This document shows, piece by piece, positions 1 through 13,500 of a DNA stretch of 64,000 bases. The stretch's first letter is position 1, and each line of letters opens with the position of its first letter. Origin of the DNA: Rotaria macrura. Taxonomy: Eukaryota; Rotifera; Eurotatoria; Philodinida; Philodinidae. Made by a program: the position numbers and the translations under genes. The stretch spans positions 1-64,000 of the forward strand of contig OENT01000664.1 of assembly GCA_900239685.1 (NCBI GenBank), in the 5' to 3' direction. A model generated the notes under the pieces. It saw only the letters and a list, made by a program, of their open reading frames with translations. It was not told where the DNA came from and did not search any database.

Positions 1-2
1 GC

Positions 3-2069
3 AACTTCGATAGAAAAACACTTTATCGTGGGCAAGGTTTATCGAAAGATGACTTCGACAAACTAGCTGCCAGTAAAGATGGCCTTATATCGTTTAACAA
101 CTATCTTTCGACCAGTCGAAATCGACAAAACTCCATTAAATTTGCTAAAACTTCTCTACGAACACAAGACATGGTACCAATTCTTTTTATTTTCACTGTA
201 AATCCACAATCGACATCAACTCCTTTCGCATCAGTTAAAGAACAAAGTGCCATTCCGAGAGAAGACGAAATACTATTCACTACTCACAGTGTATTTCGAA
301 TTGGAGATATGATCGAAAACGCGAACGAAAATCGGCTATGGGAAGTACACCTCACCTTAACAGATCACCGTGATCCACAGTTAGAAAAACTGCACATACG
401 AGTGAACGAGCAGATTGAAGGATCTACTGGATGGTACCGTCTGGGAAAACTCATGCTAACGGTCGGTAGCTTGGAGCCAGCAGAAGACATCTACAGAGAA
501 CTACTGCGGAATGCTTCCAACAATAGGGAAACAGCCAACATATTACAGCAACTGGCCTCGTTGAAGAATCACCAGGGAAAACACAAAGAAGCAGTTTCTT
601 TCTGTAAACAATCACTGAAAATCACTCGAAAAACACTACCACACGATGACTTCTCTTTCGCTTCTACTTACAATATCATCGGAATAGCGTACAACAACAT
701 GGGTAAATACGCGACAGCACTTGTATATTACGAAAGAGCACATGAAATCAAAGAAAAGGCTCTCCCTCCGACCCATCCAGATTTGGCTACTTCGTTCAAT
801 AACATCGGTGGAGTGTATCTCGACTTGGGTGAATACACGAAAGCACTGGAATATTACGAAAGAGCACATGAAATCAGAGAAAAGGCTCAGTCTCCGACGC
901 ATCCCGCTTTGGCTACGTCTTTCAATAACATCGGATTAGTGTACAAAAACATGGGAGAATACACGAAAGCACTTGAATATCACGAAAGGGCACATGAAAT
1001 CTGGGTAAAAGCTCTGCCTCCCACTCATTCGGATTTGGCTATATCGTTCAACAACATCGGATTAGTGTACAACAACATGGGTGAATACACGAAAGCACTG
1101 GAATATTACGAAAGAGCACATGAAATCAGAGAAAAGGCTCAGTCTCCGACGCATCCCGCTTTGGCTACGTCTTTCAATAACATCGGATTAGTGTACAAAA
1201 ACATGGGAGAATACACGAAAGCACTTGAATATCACGAAAGGGCACATGAAATCTGGGTAAAAGCTCTGCCTCCCACTCATTCGGATTTGGCTATATCGTT
1301 CAACAACATCGGATTAGTGTACAACAACATGGGTGAATACACGAAAGCACTTGAATACTACGAAAGAGCACATGAAATCAAGGAAAAGGCTCTCCCTCCG
1401 ACCCATCCAGATTTGGCTATTTCGTTCAACAACATCGGAGCAGTGTATAACGCCATCGGTGAATACACCAAAGCCCTTCAATATTACAGAAAAGCACTGA
1501 AAATTCGAGAAAGCGCTCTGCCGCCGACTCATCCAGATTTGGCTGCTTCACTCAACAACATCGGATTACTGTACAACAACATCGGTGAATACACAAAAGC
1601 ACTTGAATATTACGAAAGAGCACATGAAATCCTGGAAGAAGCACTTCCTCCGACTCATCCATATTTCGCTATTTCGTTCAAGAACATCGGATTAGTGTAC
1701 AGCAACATGGGTGATTACACAAAAGCACTTGAAGCTTTGGAAAATGCGTTAAGAAGGCAACAGAAATCGCTCGAAGAAGGGAATGCAGCTTATTTCTTCA
1801 CATACAGGGAATATGGAAGAGTTTATTGCAATATGAAAGACTACAAGAAATCACTCGAGTGCTTTGAAAAATGTCTCGCAGTGGCTAGAAAAACATTACC
1901 GGAAAGGCATCCAAATATAGGTATGACGTTCAGTAACATAGGTGATGTTCATCGCTTACTGGGTGATTGTAAAACAGCATTATTGTTGCATAAAGAAGCA
2001 TTGACTGTTCAAGAAAGTGTTAAATGTAATCCGCTTGATTGTGCGACGACATATTCAAATATCGGTTAA
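3..2069 (+). CDS. ADP-ribosyltransferase-TPR fusion protein, 5' partial, ends at a premature in-frame stop
   Basis: The frame is open from the left edge, so the true start lies outside; 688 residues are visible. Residues 1-110 look like an arginine-type mono-ADP-ribosyltransferase (ART) domain, which transfers ADP-ribose from NAD+. It shows YRG at residues 8-10, an STS motif at 36-38 and an ExE pair (Glu87, Glu89) just before a hydrophobic LF strand, matching the R-S-E catalytic signature. From about residue 178 come twelve to thirteen 42-residue tetratricopeptide repeats of the kinesin-light-chain type, with the recurring pattern NNIG.VY...GEYTKALEYYERA. TPRs bind protein partners, so they probably target the ART activity. 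The TAA at 2067-2069 falls inside a TPR, at the position after NIG. The same frame continues for about two more repeats, so this is either a truncated allele, a young pseudogene or a readthrough case. ART-TPR fusions are, as far as I recall, numerous in bdelloid genomes. The ART and TPR calls are firm; substrate and function are unknown. Confidence 0.85.
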   Translation, partial: NFDRKTLYRGQGLSKDDFDKLAASKDGLISFNNYLSTSRNRQNSIKFAKTSLRTQDMVPILFIFTVNPQSTSTPFASVKEQSAIPREDEILFTTHSVFRIGDMIENANENRLWEVHLTLTDHRDPQLEKLHIRVNEQIEGSTGWYRLGKLMLTVGSLEPAEDIYRELLRNASNNRETANILQQLASLKNHQGKHKEAVSFCKQSLKITRKTLPHDDFSFASTYNIIGIAYNNMGKYATALVYYERAHEIKEKALPPTHPDLATSFNNIGGVYLDLGEYTKALEYYERAHEIREKAQSPTHPALATSFNNIGLVYKNMGEYTKALEYHERAHEIWVKALPPTHSDLAISFNNIGLVYNNMGEYTKALEYYERAHEIREKAQSPTHPALATSFNNIGLVYKNMGEYTKALEYHERAHEIWVKALPPTHSDLAISFNNIGLVYNNMGEYTKALEYYERAHEIKEKALPPTHPDLAISFNNIGAVYNAIGEYTKALQYYRKALKIRESALPPTHPDLAASLNNIGLLYNNIGEYTKALEYYERAHEILEEALPPTHPYFAISFKNIGLVYSNMGDYTKALEALENALRRQQKSLEEGNAAYFFTYREYGRVYCNMKDYKKSLECFEKCLAVARKTLPERHPNIGMTFSNIGDVHRLLGDCKTALLLHKEALTVQESVKCNPLDCATTYSNIG
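831..1334 (+). repeat. Perfect tandem duplication, two 252-bp units, within the TPR array
   Basis: Bases 831-1082 and 1083-1334 appear identical when read base by base. Each unit is 84 codons, exactly two 42-residue TPRs, so the reading frame is kept. Neighbouring TPR units differ at many synonymous and non-synonymous sites, so this pair arose by recent unequal exchange, slippage or gene conversion. A third, diverged copy of the unit start follows at 1335. Confidence 0.9.
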
Positions 2070-2339
2070 ACGTATCGCGAAATGAAAGATTATTCAACGG
2101 CATTAACATATTTTCAAAAATGTGTTTGTATGCGCGAAGAGAAGCTGTCAACAACTCATCCTGATTTAGCTATTGTATATCACAATCTTGGCAAATTATA
2201 TTTAGCTACTCAAGACTACGGGTTGGCAATCAAATATGTTCAACAAGCCGTTGATATTGCTGAAGAAAAATTGCCACCAGGTCATCCACATATTGGTGAC
2301 TATAGAAAAACATATGACAATGTCCGAAAAATGTTGTAA
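2070..2339 (+). pseudogene. C-terminal TPR segment of the ART-TPR gene, separated by a nonsense codon
   Basis: Directly after the TAA the same reading frame stays open for 89 codons and ends at TAA 2337-2339. It encodes the rest of the interrupted TPR, one more full TPR and a short tail, with the usual THPDL and GHPHI repeat boundaries. There is no frameshift. One substitution in the TAA codon would reconnect it with the upstream frame. An internal Met codon at 2082 exists, but separate translation is unlikely. I read it as the natural C-terminus of the same gene, lost through a point mutation or a sequencing or assembly error. Confidence 0.75.
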
Positions 2340-2400
2340 ACCTAGTGTTTTTTCTTCATCGGATTTGTATATACAGGTTTGTAAATGAATTTCGATTGCT

Positions 2401-2810
2401 CCTCTAGAGCCGATTCCTTATTTGATGTAGTCGCGCACGCGACCAGGTAACATACCCTCAGCCTGTCACGCTTACAGCATAGCTGACTATACCGGGATGG
2501 TAGGATAACGAACATAGATAAACCAACGTAGAATGTCGACTGGGGTCTATGAACATATAGGGGCTTGCAGAGTACAACAGTGCTTCGCCATAACTAGACG
2601 GATATTCTCCACTGGGTCAAGTTACCAAGCCAGTTTGGCTTGCTGTGAAAGAAGGCGTCTCTAGTAACAATACACACGAAACTATATATAACGAATGTAT
2701 ACTCCATCCGGAGTACTTTCTCAACTAACTACGTTTATTAGAACTAAGCCTGTTCTAGCTTGAACGTCAAACAGCGCAGCGCGTCGAGTAAATAAAAGTG
2801 ATGCACGATG
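2401..2810. other. GC-richer non-coding island, possibly transposon-derived
   Basis: Base composition rises clearly above that of the AT-rich flanks right after the ART-TPR gene. The stretch has many stops in all frames and several short inverted repeats, for example AAGCCAGTTTGGCTT near 2625 and TACTCCATCCGGAGTA near 2700, plus TCGCGCACGCGA near 2430. It could be a solo LTR or another decayed element. I found no clean target-site duplication. Confidence 0.3.
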
Positions 2811-2856
2811 AATCACTTTGGAACATAAAGATGAATACATAACATATTTGTGATAT

Positions 2857-2873
2857 CATATATATATATATAT
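2857..2873. repeat. (AT)n microsatellite
   Basis: Short alternating AT tract, followed by a similar shorter tract near 3026-3039. Confidence 0.8.
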
Positions 2874-5800
2874 GTATGAATGTGTTAGTATCATTAGGTA
2901 ACATTTTTGAGAAATAAACTTACGCTTGTAATTGTAGTCATATATATAAAATAATACGGTAGTGTAAAATAATGATCACGACCAATAGGATTAGTCGTGA
3001 TGATTCGGATACGTTGACGCACATTATATATATATATGTATATGTCTGTTTCACCAATGTCACTAATAGATAAATCAATTAGATGTCAATAAATGATTGA
3101 TTGCCATATTGAATCATTAATATAAATGGTGAGAAATCAATAGCATCAATTAAAATCATTTTTATTTTCGATGGTTTTAATTGATAGTCGAAAAAATTCT
3201 GATGATCATGTCTATTGTAAGTTTCATTTGATAAATTCATCAATTGATTGATCTTGAATAATAGTGAAGACTTGTTGTAACTTACCATAAAAGATGTTAA
3301 TTACAAAAAATATCAATCGATTCAATTCGATAAATGAAATCGTTGCATGCTTCTGTTTTCGAACTATAGTGATCAATACACAACTATAGATAATTCGATA
3401 TGTCAAATAGTATCTTCTTATTGAATAGTTTGAGAACCATAGTACAGAAAATCGTGCCTTGGATGAAGAAAAACAATGAAAGCAGTTGTGATATTACTCA
3501 AATTTTACATTGGTAAAATTATGTTCAGTAAAAAAACTAGAAGTTTTAAAAGGATCATACATTCAACACGGCTAGCAGTAGTAAAATTTACAATAATACG
3601 AAAAGCTTCCATCAGAAAAGAAACATTTCATGATTATATCATCATAATTAATAAAACAATGCGTAAGTGTTGATGACCGATATGAACAAACTATAAATGA
3701 AAAAATATTCTCTTGTAGATCGCGGTGACACTGTCCAACAATTTTACAATGAATGCTTTCATAAACGATTTCTTGTAGTGAGCATCAGATTTCCTTCACA
3801 AATAAGGATATCATGTAGAATATACTAGTAGAAACATAATGGGTTTGTTTCCATTGTTCTTTGTTTTATTCGTCTCAAAAAAAAATATAAATACACGAGC
3901 TGCCGATATAACATATGCATTAAAGTCAAGATGTTTTTGATTACTGAAATTACCCAAAGATCGAAAAGGCTCATTAGTTGATGAATATCGTAATCATGTT
4001 AACCGAATTCGCGACACTATTACAAGTCAAATTGTTTTTCTTGAAATAAATTATTTTGAGTGGAAAGTTTTGATGAAAAGGAGGGAAAACAGCCTGTCGA
4101 AGAAATGCCACTGAACCATTTCGAATGTGTTCTTCTTCTGGCAACAGATGAAAGACAGCCACAAAAAAAACGAATGAACCCTCAATATACCAATTGTAAA
4201 GCTAACACGAACAACCTTGATGTTCTTCTAGATTTAATTACATGAATATTCGCTAGTAGAACCATTGTCACAAGCTGAAAGACATGAATTTGACGTAATC
4301 ATCAAATTATCATGACATTTTCAGTGAAAATACTGATGCAAAACTCGTTAACAAAATTCAGTTTCGGTTTCAACATCCATTGTTGCCAATGGAAAACAAT
4401 AACTGTCACTTCACATATTACACGATCTAATTAGTATATGAGCTGTTGATGAACGAGACTATCAAATATAACATGCGATGCAAACATCTTTGCATAAATG
4501 TCAAGCTCTCTGAGACTGTATAGCCGACTTGTAAATACATCAAAAAGAGAAATAGCTCTAAAAATGTTCTTGCCACTTCAAAACCGTGCAGAAGCACATT
4601 TTCTATTCTCTATTAGTTTCTTTTCATCAGAAGAGAAATGAAAAAACACGCGTTAAATGATGACTTTTGTAGTATGAAGAGTGTTTTTCCGGTGGTACAT
4701 TCGAAGTTAAATTCACCCTTGGTTCTTGCAGCAAAATCTAACATTGTCTGAAAGAGACTAGATAAGTTGGTCGCTCTTACTACCAGCATACATTCCACAA
4801 CGATAGAAAAACGTTTTTGTGAATTATTTCTTTTGCGCAAAATTTCTAAAGTGATAGCTTTTACAAAAGAATCGATTTTATTTTATGAAAAATTTCATGC
4901 TTATTACATGTTTGATTAAAGACTCAAGAACGGATCTAAAACATTTTTGAGAATGCTGATATTGAGATAGTTTTTGATGCACTTCAGTTTCGTGTACTTT
5001 TTTGTTCAAGTTTGATAATTCGAGCTGGAAATAATTTAGAAATACAATTTTTCAAGTTGCAAATACACGTTGCAAGAACAAGTTTAAAGGTGTTTGCTTT
5101 TCGACTTTTTTTTTCTTCTTTCTCAGATTCGCTATGTGAATGTGCACATACAAGTAGATTTTGAAGCAACAAGGCCATGTTGTTTTAGAATTTGTCAGTG
5201 TAATAATAATCCCCCAGATACCACTTCTTTATAGAAGAAATTTTTTCAAAATTTAGATCTCGTCTTCGAAGTGCCACTAATTTATATTGCGTTGCTTTAA
5301 AAATATTCTCAGTAGAATATAATGAATTGAATAATTGCTTACTAAATCAAGAGAATCCATCATTGACATTATAGAATATTTGTTTTATTGATTTGAAATC
5401 AAATAAGATCCATGCTCTAAGGCGTCTACCTATGAGTGTACATTAATTATTCGAATGGCAACTAGATTTTATTAGAAAAAATGAAAAATAACAAAGTTTT
5501 TCAGTCAAAAATGACGACAAGAATATATTTTTGTTGTCATGTGAGTATCAATCACATACAGTAATGATTACTTTCTATTGACACAATTAAGTTAAAATTT
5601 TTCAAAAATTGATCTTGACGTCATTTGAATTCTCTTATATTTAAAATTCTCTTCATCTTAACATTTATTTGAAGATGGTTAAATTTATCTTGGTGTTTTT
5701 TATGTCATTCTGTATATTTTTATATGATCTTCCAGTTACAGGTCGACATTGAATTTGCACTAGATGTTTCATGAAGCTTGTTAGTTTCAATGCTAGTATA

Positions 5801-8800
5801 TATCATTCTTAAAAATATACATCTAGTTATTTTATAATCAAGTTCACTTCGTTTGCAACGTTGGGTACAACATTCACAGTTTCTCTCGTTTCTGCATAAG
5901 GAATCAATGCAGTTGGCTCGTTTTTCGAGACTACATCATCACAGTCGGTTTGGTTTTCGTTCCAGTATCAAATTCACACAGCTTTACGGTCATTATTTAT
6001 ATCTAAGATGGGTATTATTTTTTATTGCGAATAATTGCATAAAAGAATGATTTTATATTCTTGGAATGAATTACGTATTCAATTTATTTCACATTTTGTA
6101 GTCAGCTATCGAAAATGAAATTATTTAACATATAACTAAGTGAGAATAATACTGTATGGATGTACGTATGATATTAAACCCAACACCATGGCATCAATTG
6201 GACTCCTTGGCCAATAATTCTGTAAATACGAACTACTTACAGTACTGATCTGTTTACAGGATGGAGAAAATCTTACACAAAATGAATCCAACATTGTCTA
6301 GATATATTCCTTGGTGAATATATATGCCATACGTATGTTTCCGTATACTGATGAAATTGTTTGACAAAACAAAGTTAAATAAAACTACATAATAAAACGA
6401 TTTAATTGAAATGCAAACGAAAATAATAAATAGGCAAGCGATAGAAGGATTCATTTCGGATTCAATCTATTCTACAAGATGGACAACAACTAGTCATTGA
6501 TGTCCTATGCAGAACAGTGATTAATCTATTGTGACGAAAAACACATTTTATTTATTCAGGATAGGTATCGTTTCTATACGTGTGTACTACTCACTGATTT
6601 TGACAACGAATAGGATGTCATAAATGTTTTACATTCTAACGGTGAGAGAGATCGTAATGGTAAGTTTTTCTATTCAACATTCCAAATCTTTGAATATCTT
6701 GCCGGAAAAGTAAAAACATGCGGTGAGATACAAAGCTGTATGAAATAAAATAGAATTTTATCATGTCTAACATCAATGTCAATTTAGATAAACGTCACAG
6801 TGTTTATATGATCTTGATTATACAATGTATTATATTGTAAATTTCATTAAGCATCGTTTTCGTTTTGCTTATTGTTCGACTGTAGTTCAATACTGAAACA
6901 CGGATCATTCGGATTTGAGTCAAATAATTTATTTCAGAACATTAATAGAGCTCTGAAACATCTTAAAAAACTCAAATAACAACGATTAGTTCATCAGTGA
7001 TCAAGAATCATTATTTCACTCATCGGCATGACATCCACTTTTGTCCAGACTGTTGCCAAACTTCCTGATTTTCAATTCATTTTTGCACCCTGGATTACAG
7101 CGACATTTTGAATCAACAAAAGAGTAAAGAAGAAAACGCGAACTGTTGTAATGCTCAATAGAAGCATCCACCACCTCTCTACTTCTTTATATTTATTACG
7201 TTTGCGAGAGAAAAATTCACAGTACGCACTTGATTGAGCAAAGGGAAGGCTGTCGTGGGTGGAGAGTGAGTGACCCAACAATAATCAAAAATTTTGCTCG
7301 ATTGAAGGTGAAGCAGGAAATTAGGACATCTTGCTATGAAACGAACTACATTTTAGCCTCTAACAGAAAAAACATTTTCACTATGCAAAAATTGTCCGTT
7401 TATATCACTGTAACAAACCAGTTGAACCTTTTAAAGTCGTGAATGGTGGTGTATTCTTGTAACAACTGCGTCCGATTTTTAATAAATATCATGAAAAGTT
7501 GCCGTGAGCGCAGGCCCCCTTCACAGCGGTTCGTTCAAAATTGTATTCAAATAAAATCCTTTCTCTGAGTTTTTTTTAGCCGAAATATTTTTATATGAAT
7601 AGTTTTTTTTGACACATCGAGACAATACCCTTCGCGGGGGATTGTTTCACATATGTAAAGCAATTTCTATTTTAAAGAGTAAAATGGCTGATGCTTTCTC
7701 GTTTTCTTCTGGTTTTAAAAGAGTCTTCTCATCTTTCTCCTGATTTTTTTTTGAAAAACTACTGCTTTCTAAAAATCAATATGACTTCTTTTCAATATCG
7801 TTTACACGTAATGAACACTTAAGATAAACGAGCGGCATGTTTGTCTAATTTTAATCCTTGGACACACACACACACTCTATATCATTTTTATTGTATTTAT
7901 GAATCCGTGTGCCATAGAGAATTCAACAACGTCAACAGAACAAATTCATCTGTAATTTTTTCTCGTTTAATTTATTCATAATCACCAAAAAAAAACAATA
8001 AAACATTAGTTATTGCTCAAAAACGTAATCTTCAATCAGATTAATGGTTGTGAATATATCTCAATAAAAGCATGATTTCTAAATTTGATTTATTCAAGTT
8101 TCAGTTTGTTAGATGTTTCTTATTATAAACTAAAAGGATAATGTCACATACAGGATCTTGTTTTCACAGATGAATGTTGTGTATTGAAACTAAAAGTTCG
8201 AATCAGAAACAAAAGTGAATAAACTAAGAGATTGGTTACATCGATAGAGTGTGAAAGAAACATATTTTATTTTCACCAAGAAAAGGAATTATATGTGGAT
8301 AGCATTGCCTGAAGTCTGATTCGATCTATATTCCCCCTAAATCTTTTAATTTTACTTCGTCAATAAAGCCTGCTAAACTATTTATACAAAGTAATCGTAA
8401 TAAGATGATTGGCGTATAGATTGTTCAAGATCTCTGTACACACTGTCATAATGATATGGTTTTCCTATAAATGACTAAAGATATTCAAAGGGATATCGGA
8501 GCAACTGAAATATTTTTAGTGTTACCAGATACGATCAAAAAAGTGAATGTGTGAATATCAATGTCGTTCAAGAGGATTTTTAGATACACACCCACAAAGG
8601 ATTATTCAAAATAGACAGGATTTTGTTGAAGAAAAAAAGATTATATTGGAAACTATTGATCACAACACAATGATTGGAGAACTAATCAGTGAAGATATCT
8701 GCGAGAGATTATTCTAGACGAAGAAAATCTTCGAAATGATCGATTTGTTTTCCATGCAATTCAGGTGACACTCCAAAATCAAAACGAGTTCCACGTGTTA

Positions 8801-10397
8801 CACCTATCAACAGAATTCGCAGTATATAGAAGTACAAAATGAGATGTTCGTTATCAGGCATTCTTTCGTCGCATCAGATATATTTAGTTTTAATAAGAAA
8901 ATGAAACGAGAAATAGACAAGCACGAGATACATCATGTAACATTCTTCATACGACGCATTTAATTCTGATAGATTATTTTCTTTAATTAGAGCACAAAAT
9001 TATTGATTTTTCGTTCGGTATAAATTGCAATGTGATGGTTATAAAATGACGGTAGTTTCATGTTGAAATGAAACTTTTCATGAGTTCTTCCATTTAATCG
9101 AAGGAAGAGTCTTACAATGTTTCGCACTTCTAGAAATGAATGTTCTCTACAAATACTGGGTAAGTATTTAGATTAAACAGAGTTTCTGCTATTTGTAAAA
9201 GACACAACTATGCCATTAATTGAATCATGTTTTATCGTCAGCCTTTGCCGGTTCAGTAAAGTCCAAGCATTCTCAATCACTATTCTATTATATGTACTAG
9301 CTTCATGATATTCGCCCCCTATAAGACATAGAAGATTTTGATCTGTACAGTGTAAACATAACTACTGATTTAACAATATATATCGTGAAATTCTATATCG
9401 ATGGTGATATTAATGTTTTTACTTCAGTTCATCATTCCTGATCATAATTTATTACGTAGGAGGGGTACGGACGATAGACTACATTTTCGTTCTATCCCTT
9501 CCTCTCTGTCTCGTCCCTATATTTTCTATTACAACGACTTTTTTTAAAGAGCTTTTCTCATCATTTGTAGTGGTGATAAAGTATTGATCGTGAATATGTG
9601 TACTGAAAGATAAGACGCTTGTTCATATCAAAACATGGAATCCTACTATCACAAAATCATTTTTATATATCAACTCGTTTTCAATTCGACTATAAATTAT
9701 ATCCTTTCGATATTTTCACCTTGCAATAGAAGTCAGTCGATTTGTTGAAGCTCTAGTTTATACACAGAATATCTTACATTTGTTAACTTACAAGTAAAAA
9801 CTAGAAAGTAAAACACTCGAAAAGATTTAATATTTCTAAGTATTCAACAAGAAAAAGCCTGTTGAGTATGAATAAAGATGATGGAAAGAACATCATTGTG
9901 TTTCACCAACTAGTAAGAAGTAAATCATTTTAATATACCAGAAGCCAATTTTTGTAAAGATGATCAATGGTTTTATGAATTCTTCCATGGAAACAGGATC
10001 TTCTAGAATTTTGTGAGCTATTAGTCGAAGAAGATTTCTCTAAATTGATGGATCTTCACTAGCGACAATCTTGAATATAGGTCATCAAAGAAAACCTTGT
10101 AACGGAACAATTGGATTCTATTAATTGGACATGGAAAAAAAACAGTTTTCGATTATCTTCCATATCGAACGAGAGAGGAATATATGATTTGAACAGAAGG
10201 CGCCTACCGATGAACTACTATTATGAATACAGGATTTTCCCGAAGACATGATTTGCTAAACCTGATGCACGACTCATATCGTGCATTCTGAAAAGAATGA
10301 TAGCGATACAATGATTGTTTATTTTGACAATGATTTAAATCTAATATTAGCTCGAAGATTTAAAATAACTGTCCTTCAACATTGTCATTTTTGAATT

Positions 10398-10505
10398 ATG
10401 CGTTTTATTCGTGGAAATCAAAACGAATTATTCATCTCAGTAGAACCAACAACTGTATCACCTGTCGCTACACATTCAGTTGAATTTGCCGTCGTCGATT
10501 TGTAA
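10398..10505 (+). other. Short coding-like open frame, unidentified
   Basis: Runs from an ATG to TAA over 35 residues, with a balanced amino-acid mix (Thr, Val, Glu, Pro) unlike the Ile/Phe/Lys-rich translation of the flanks. No splice sites or family resemblance support it. It may be a relic exon or chance. Confidence 0.15.
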
Positions 10506-13500
10506 AAATTATGAATGATTGTTTTCATCGCATATTGAGCACGTCCTACATCTACTATCACCATTGTTTTTCATGTAGAATTATAATTGAATATATAATA
10601 GATAATATTATTAAGTGTTGTTAGAACGATGATGTAACCTTGACCAATTGAATGACTCTATTGAGTAACAAAAGTCCAGATCACTTGTGATATCTTGCCA
10701 TTAGTAGAAAAATTATTGCATCCCAGAATTCTGCACAGAGTAAGACTTTTTCAGTCGTATTGTTGGCATAAATCATACTTTTAAAAGAGAATTTCTAATG
10801 TTGGTGGTCAAATATATGTCTATATTTCTTATGTGCGTATATACTGATTGAAAGTCGCATTAACAACATTTTCTGATATATATGAAGTTCATTGTCAATC
10901 ACTCTCTGCCAATATTACATAGTACAATATTTATTAGAAGGAAAAGATTACTACTTTTTGATGTTTTCATTGATATTGAACGTAGTTTTTAGGTTAAATC
11001 GAGTAAGGGCTGAATCAACTTTACATGTGTTTGGTTTCTATTAAATGGCGAATATATCTCTATAATCCACTGATAGCTCATTGCTAAATGATTTTTGTCT
11101 TGATTAATTAATTAAATGACAGGTGTCATATGATATTTTTAAATAGCAGGTATATTTTACTGATCTTGCCACAGCTATTTCAATCGATTAAGACATGGAC
11201 ACAAATTCCTGAAGATGTGAACATGCTGGATTTGGAACAAACAGCTAGAAAAGAAAATTCAATTAAGTATCATGAAAGATTAGAAAAAGAAGGAATTTTT
11301 AATGAGCGTAGCTCATTTTTTGAGAATCGATCATTATGAATATTTATCTCCGATTTTCTAGAATTCAATTTAGTTATATTGAATACTTGCTAAAACTACA
11401 ATTTCAGTAACATAAAAATGAATTTATTCAAGTATTGATTTGAGCCACATCTTCAAACTGATCAACACCTTTATCTCACAAAGACATAAATCTTATTGAG
11501 ATTTGATTATTTTCATGTTATTTTAAGAATGATATAAAAATAAAGAAACACATGGGAAACTTATTTTCAACTCTTTTTACAATATGCTGAAATGTTCAAA
11601 GAAACTCATCCTAAAAGAAAGAGAGCACAGCTCGATGAGACTTCCTGGGACTCAACGAAAAACTTAAGTCCGTAATAGAAAAGACCTTTGCCAATCATCC
11701 CCATTGTAGAAATTTCCAGAATTGCAATTCAGAACGATAAAGTGGAGTATCATGGTACTATCACAGTCATTTCTTAATCGAAGGATCGAGTGTCACAACA
11801 TTTTTGAGAGAATTCTACTGATGGAAAAGAAGGGTTTATAGTGCTCCAACGTTTTAGTGAAAATTTCAAAATACGATCTGATTCCAATCATGAGTTATGA
11901 AGTACTAAAATTGTCAAAAATCTGAATTTTTTTACAATATTGGATGACTGATGAAACATGAAGGATTTATATTTGTAAGCTGAAACTTATGTTTATATAT
12001 CTTGAACTAAGTTGCAAGTTCACTTGCGATGTTATGTGAAATGGCTGTTGTTGAGAAGTATTTATTATTATAAAGTAATAGCTGATCTCCCGATATAGAT
12101 AACTTTCGAAAAAATATGGGTTAGTTTGTCTGATGCATTTTTCAACACTGAAAAATAAATATAAAATGAAGTTCTAATGGAGACAAAATTCTCAGTTGTG
12201 ATGTGCATTCCTTCTTCGCTCCATCAAAATCAGTAAAGAAATCTCTGGTGTGACGACGAATAGAAGAGGAGTACAACTTACAATACAAAAGAGTACGATA
12301 TAACAACGTGAAAAAAGCAGTGGGTCGACTTATTTTAGAAACTGATTTACCTATATAATGAAAACTGATGAGATAGTGACATGAGCAGTTTTGTAGAGCG
12401 AATTTCGCTCCTTCAAATGGTATATGACTCGCAAACGATTGTGATAGTTTATTGTGGGAAAAATGAGCACACGCTGACGTAACAAATTTTTCAAAGCTTG
12501 CTAGGGGTGCATGCAGTGTATAATACGTCATAACTATTTATCGGTAAGTCAGAATGAGTTAAAATTTTGAATTAATAGGTTTCTCATCGTGCTCTTTCAG
12601 TTCCAATGATAAAATACACGGCTAAGATTTTTCGACAGTATGAACCTATGGAAAAATGTTCGATTTTCTCATGGACACTCTCTTAATAGTTGTTACGGGA
12701 AATTGGAAAGGTTTATCGCACTATCTTAGTATTGATTAATGAAGATGCTGATCTGGGTATCAACTATGAAAATCTGATTGATTGCATTGAAGCTCTCTCA
12801 GATTAGTAGCGTACCTTAATAGAAACCAAGAGCTTTATAATGTTTCTCATTGCTAAATTGGATATAACCAATGGATGTCGATTAATTCGGTTCTCGATGC
12901 TATCTTGATGAATTCAGCAATTTTTGCGACTATAATTGAAGATCTTCATCTGATCAATCATGTTGATTCATGAAATTCTTCACCATTGCTCATACATAGA
13001 TATTATATCGATACTTGGAATGGTGGGAATCGATTATTTTGTGTCGTTGTCAAGTTTTTTATTTCGATCGAAGAAACCGAATGATTATCATCCTCGTTGA
13101 GAAACGTCGATCTGTTCTTTGTTGCATAAACACAGTTAATCGAAATCATAATCAATATCGATCAGTATTTGTTTTTGTATAGTCATTATGAAATATTTTC
13201 CAATTTAAAATAAAGATGTTCGAAATGAAACTTACGATGATATTATCAATCATTTCGAAAAAAACGACAATAATTTCATTCACTAGTTTAGTAAGGACTC
13301 AACTAAACGAGATGATAGATGAGAAAATATTTTCATCCAAAAATATATAAGAGCAGAAATGTATGAATTTTCAGCTATTCCAATGTGTGTACATTTGTCT
13401 AGTCAAACGATAGATGCTTTCCTCAGCGATCATTTCGATAATCTCCCTGATAATTATTTCTTCAATGTTAGATTACATATCTTGATTTAATCTTATTTAC

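Noticed and set aside
636..902. Minus-strand open frames within the TPR gene (also 1314-1532)
   Set aside because: They are antisense shadows produced by the periodic TPR codons; no start context or family.
12142..12531. 129-codon minus-strand open frame
   Set aside because: Composition (Ser, Phe, His, Tyr) and lack of splice or family support fit a chance frame; it overlaps the palindromic motif shared with 44.5 kb.
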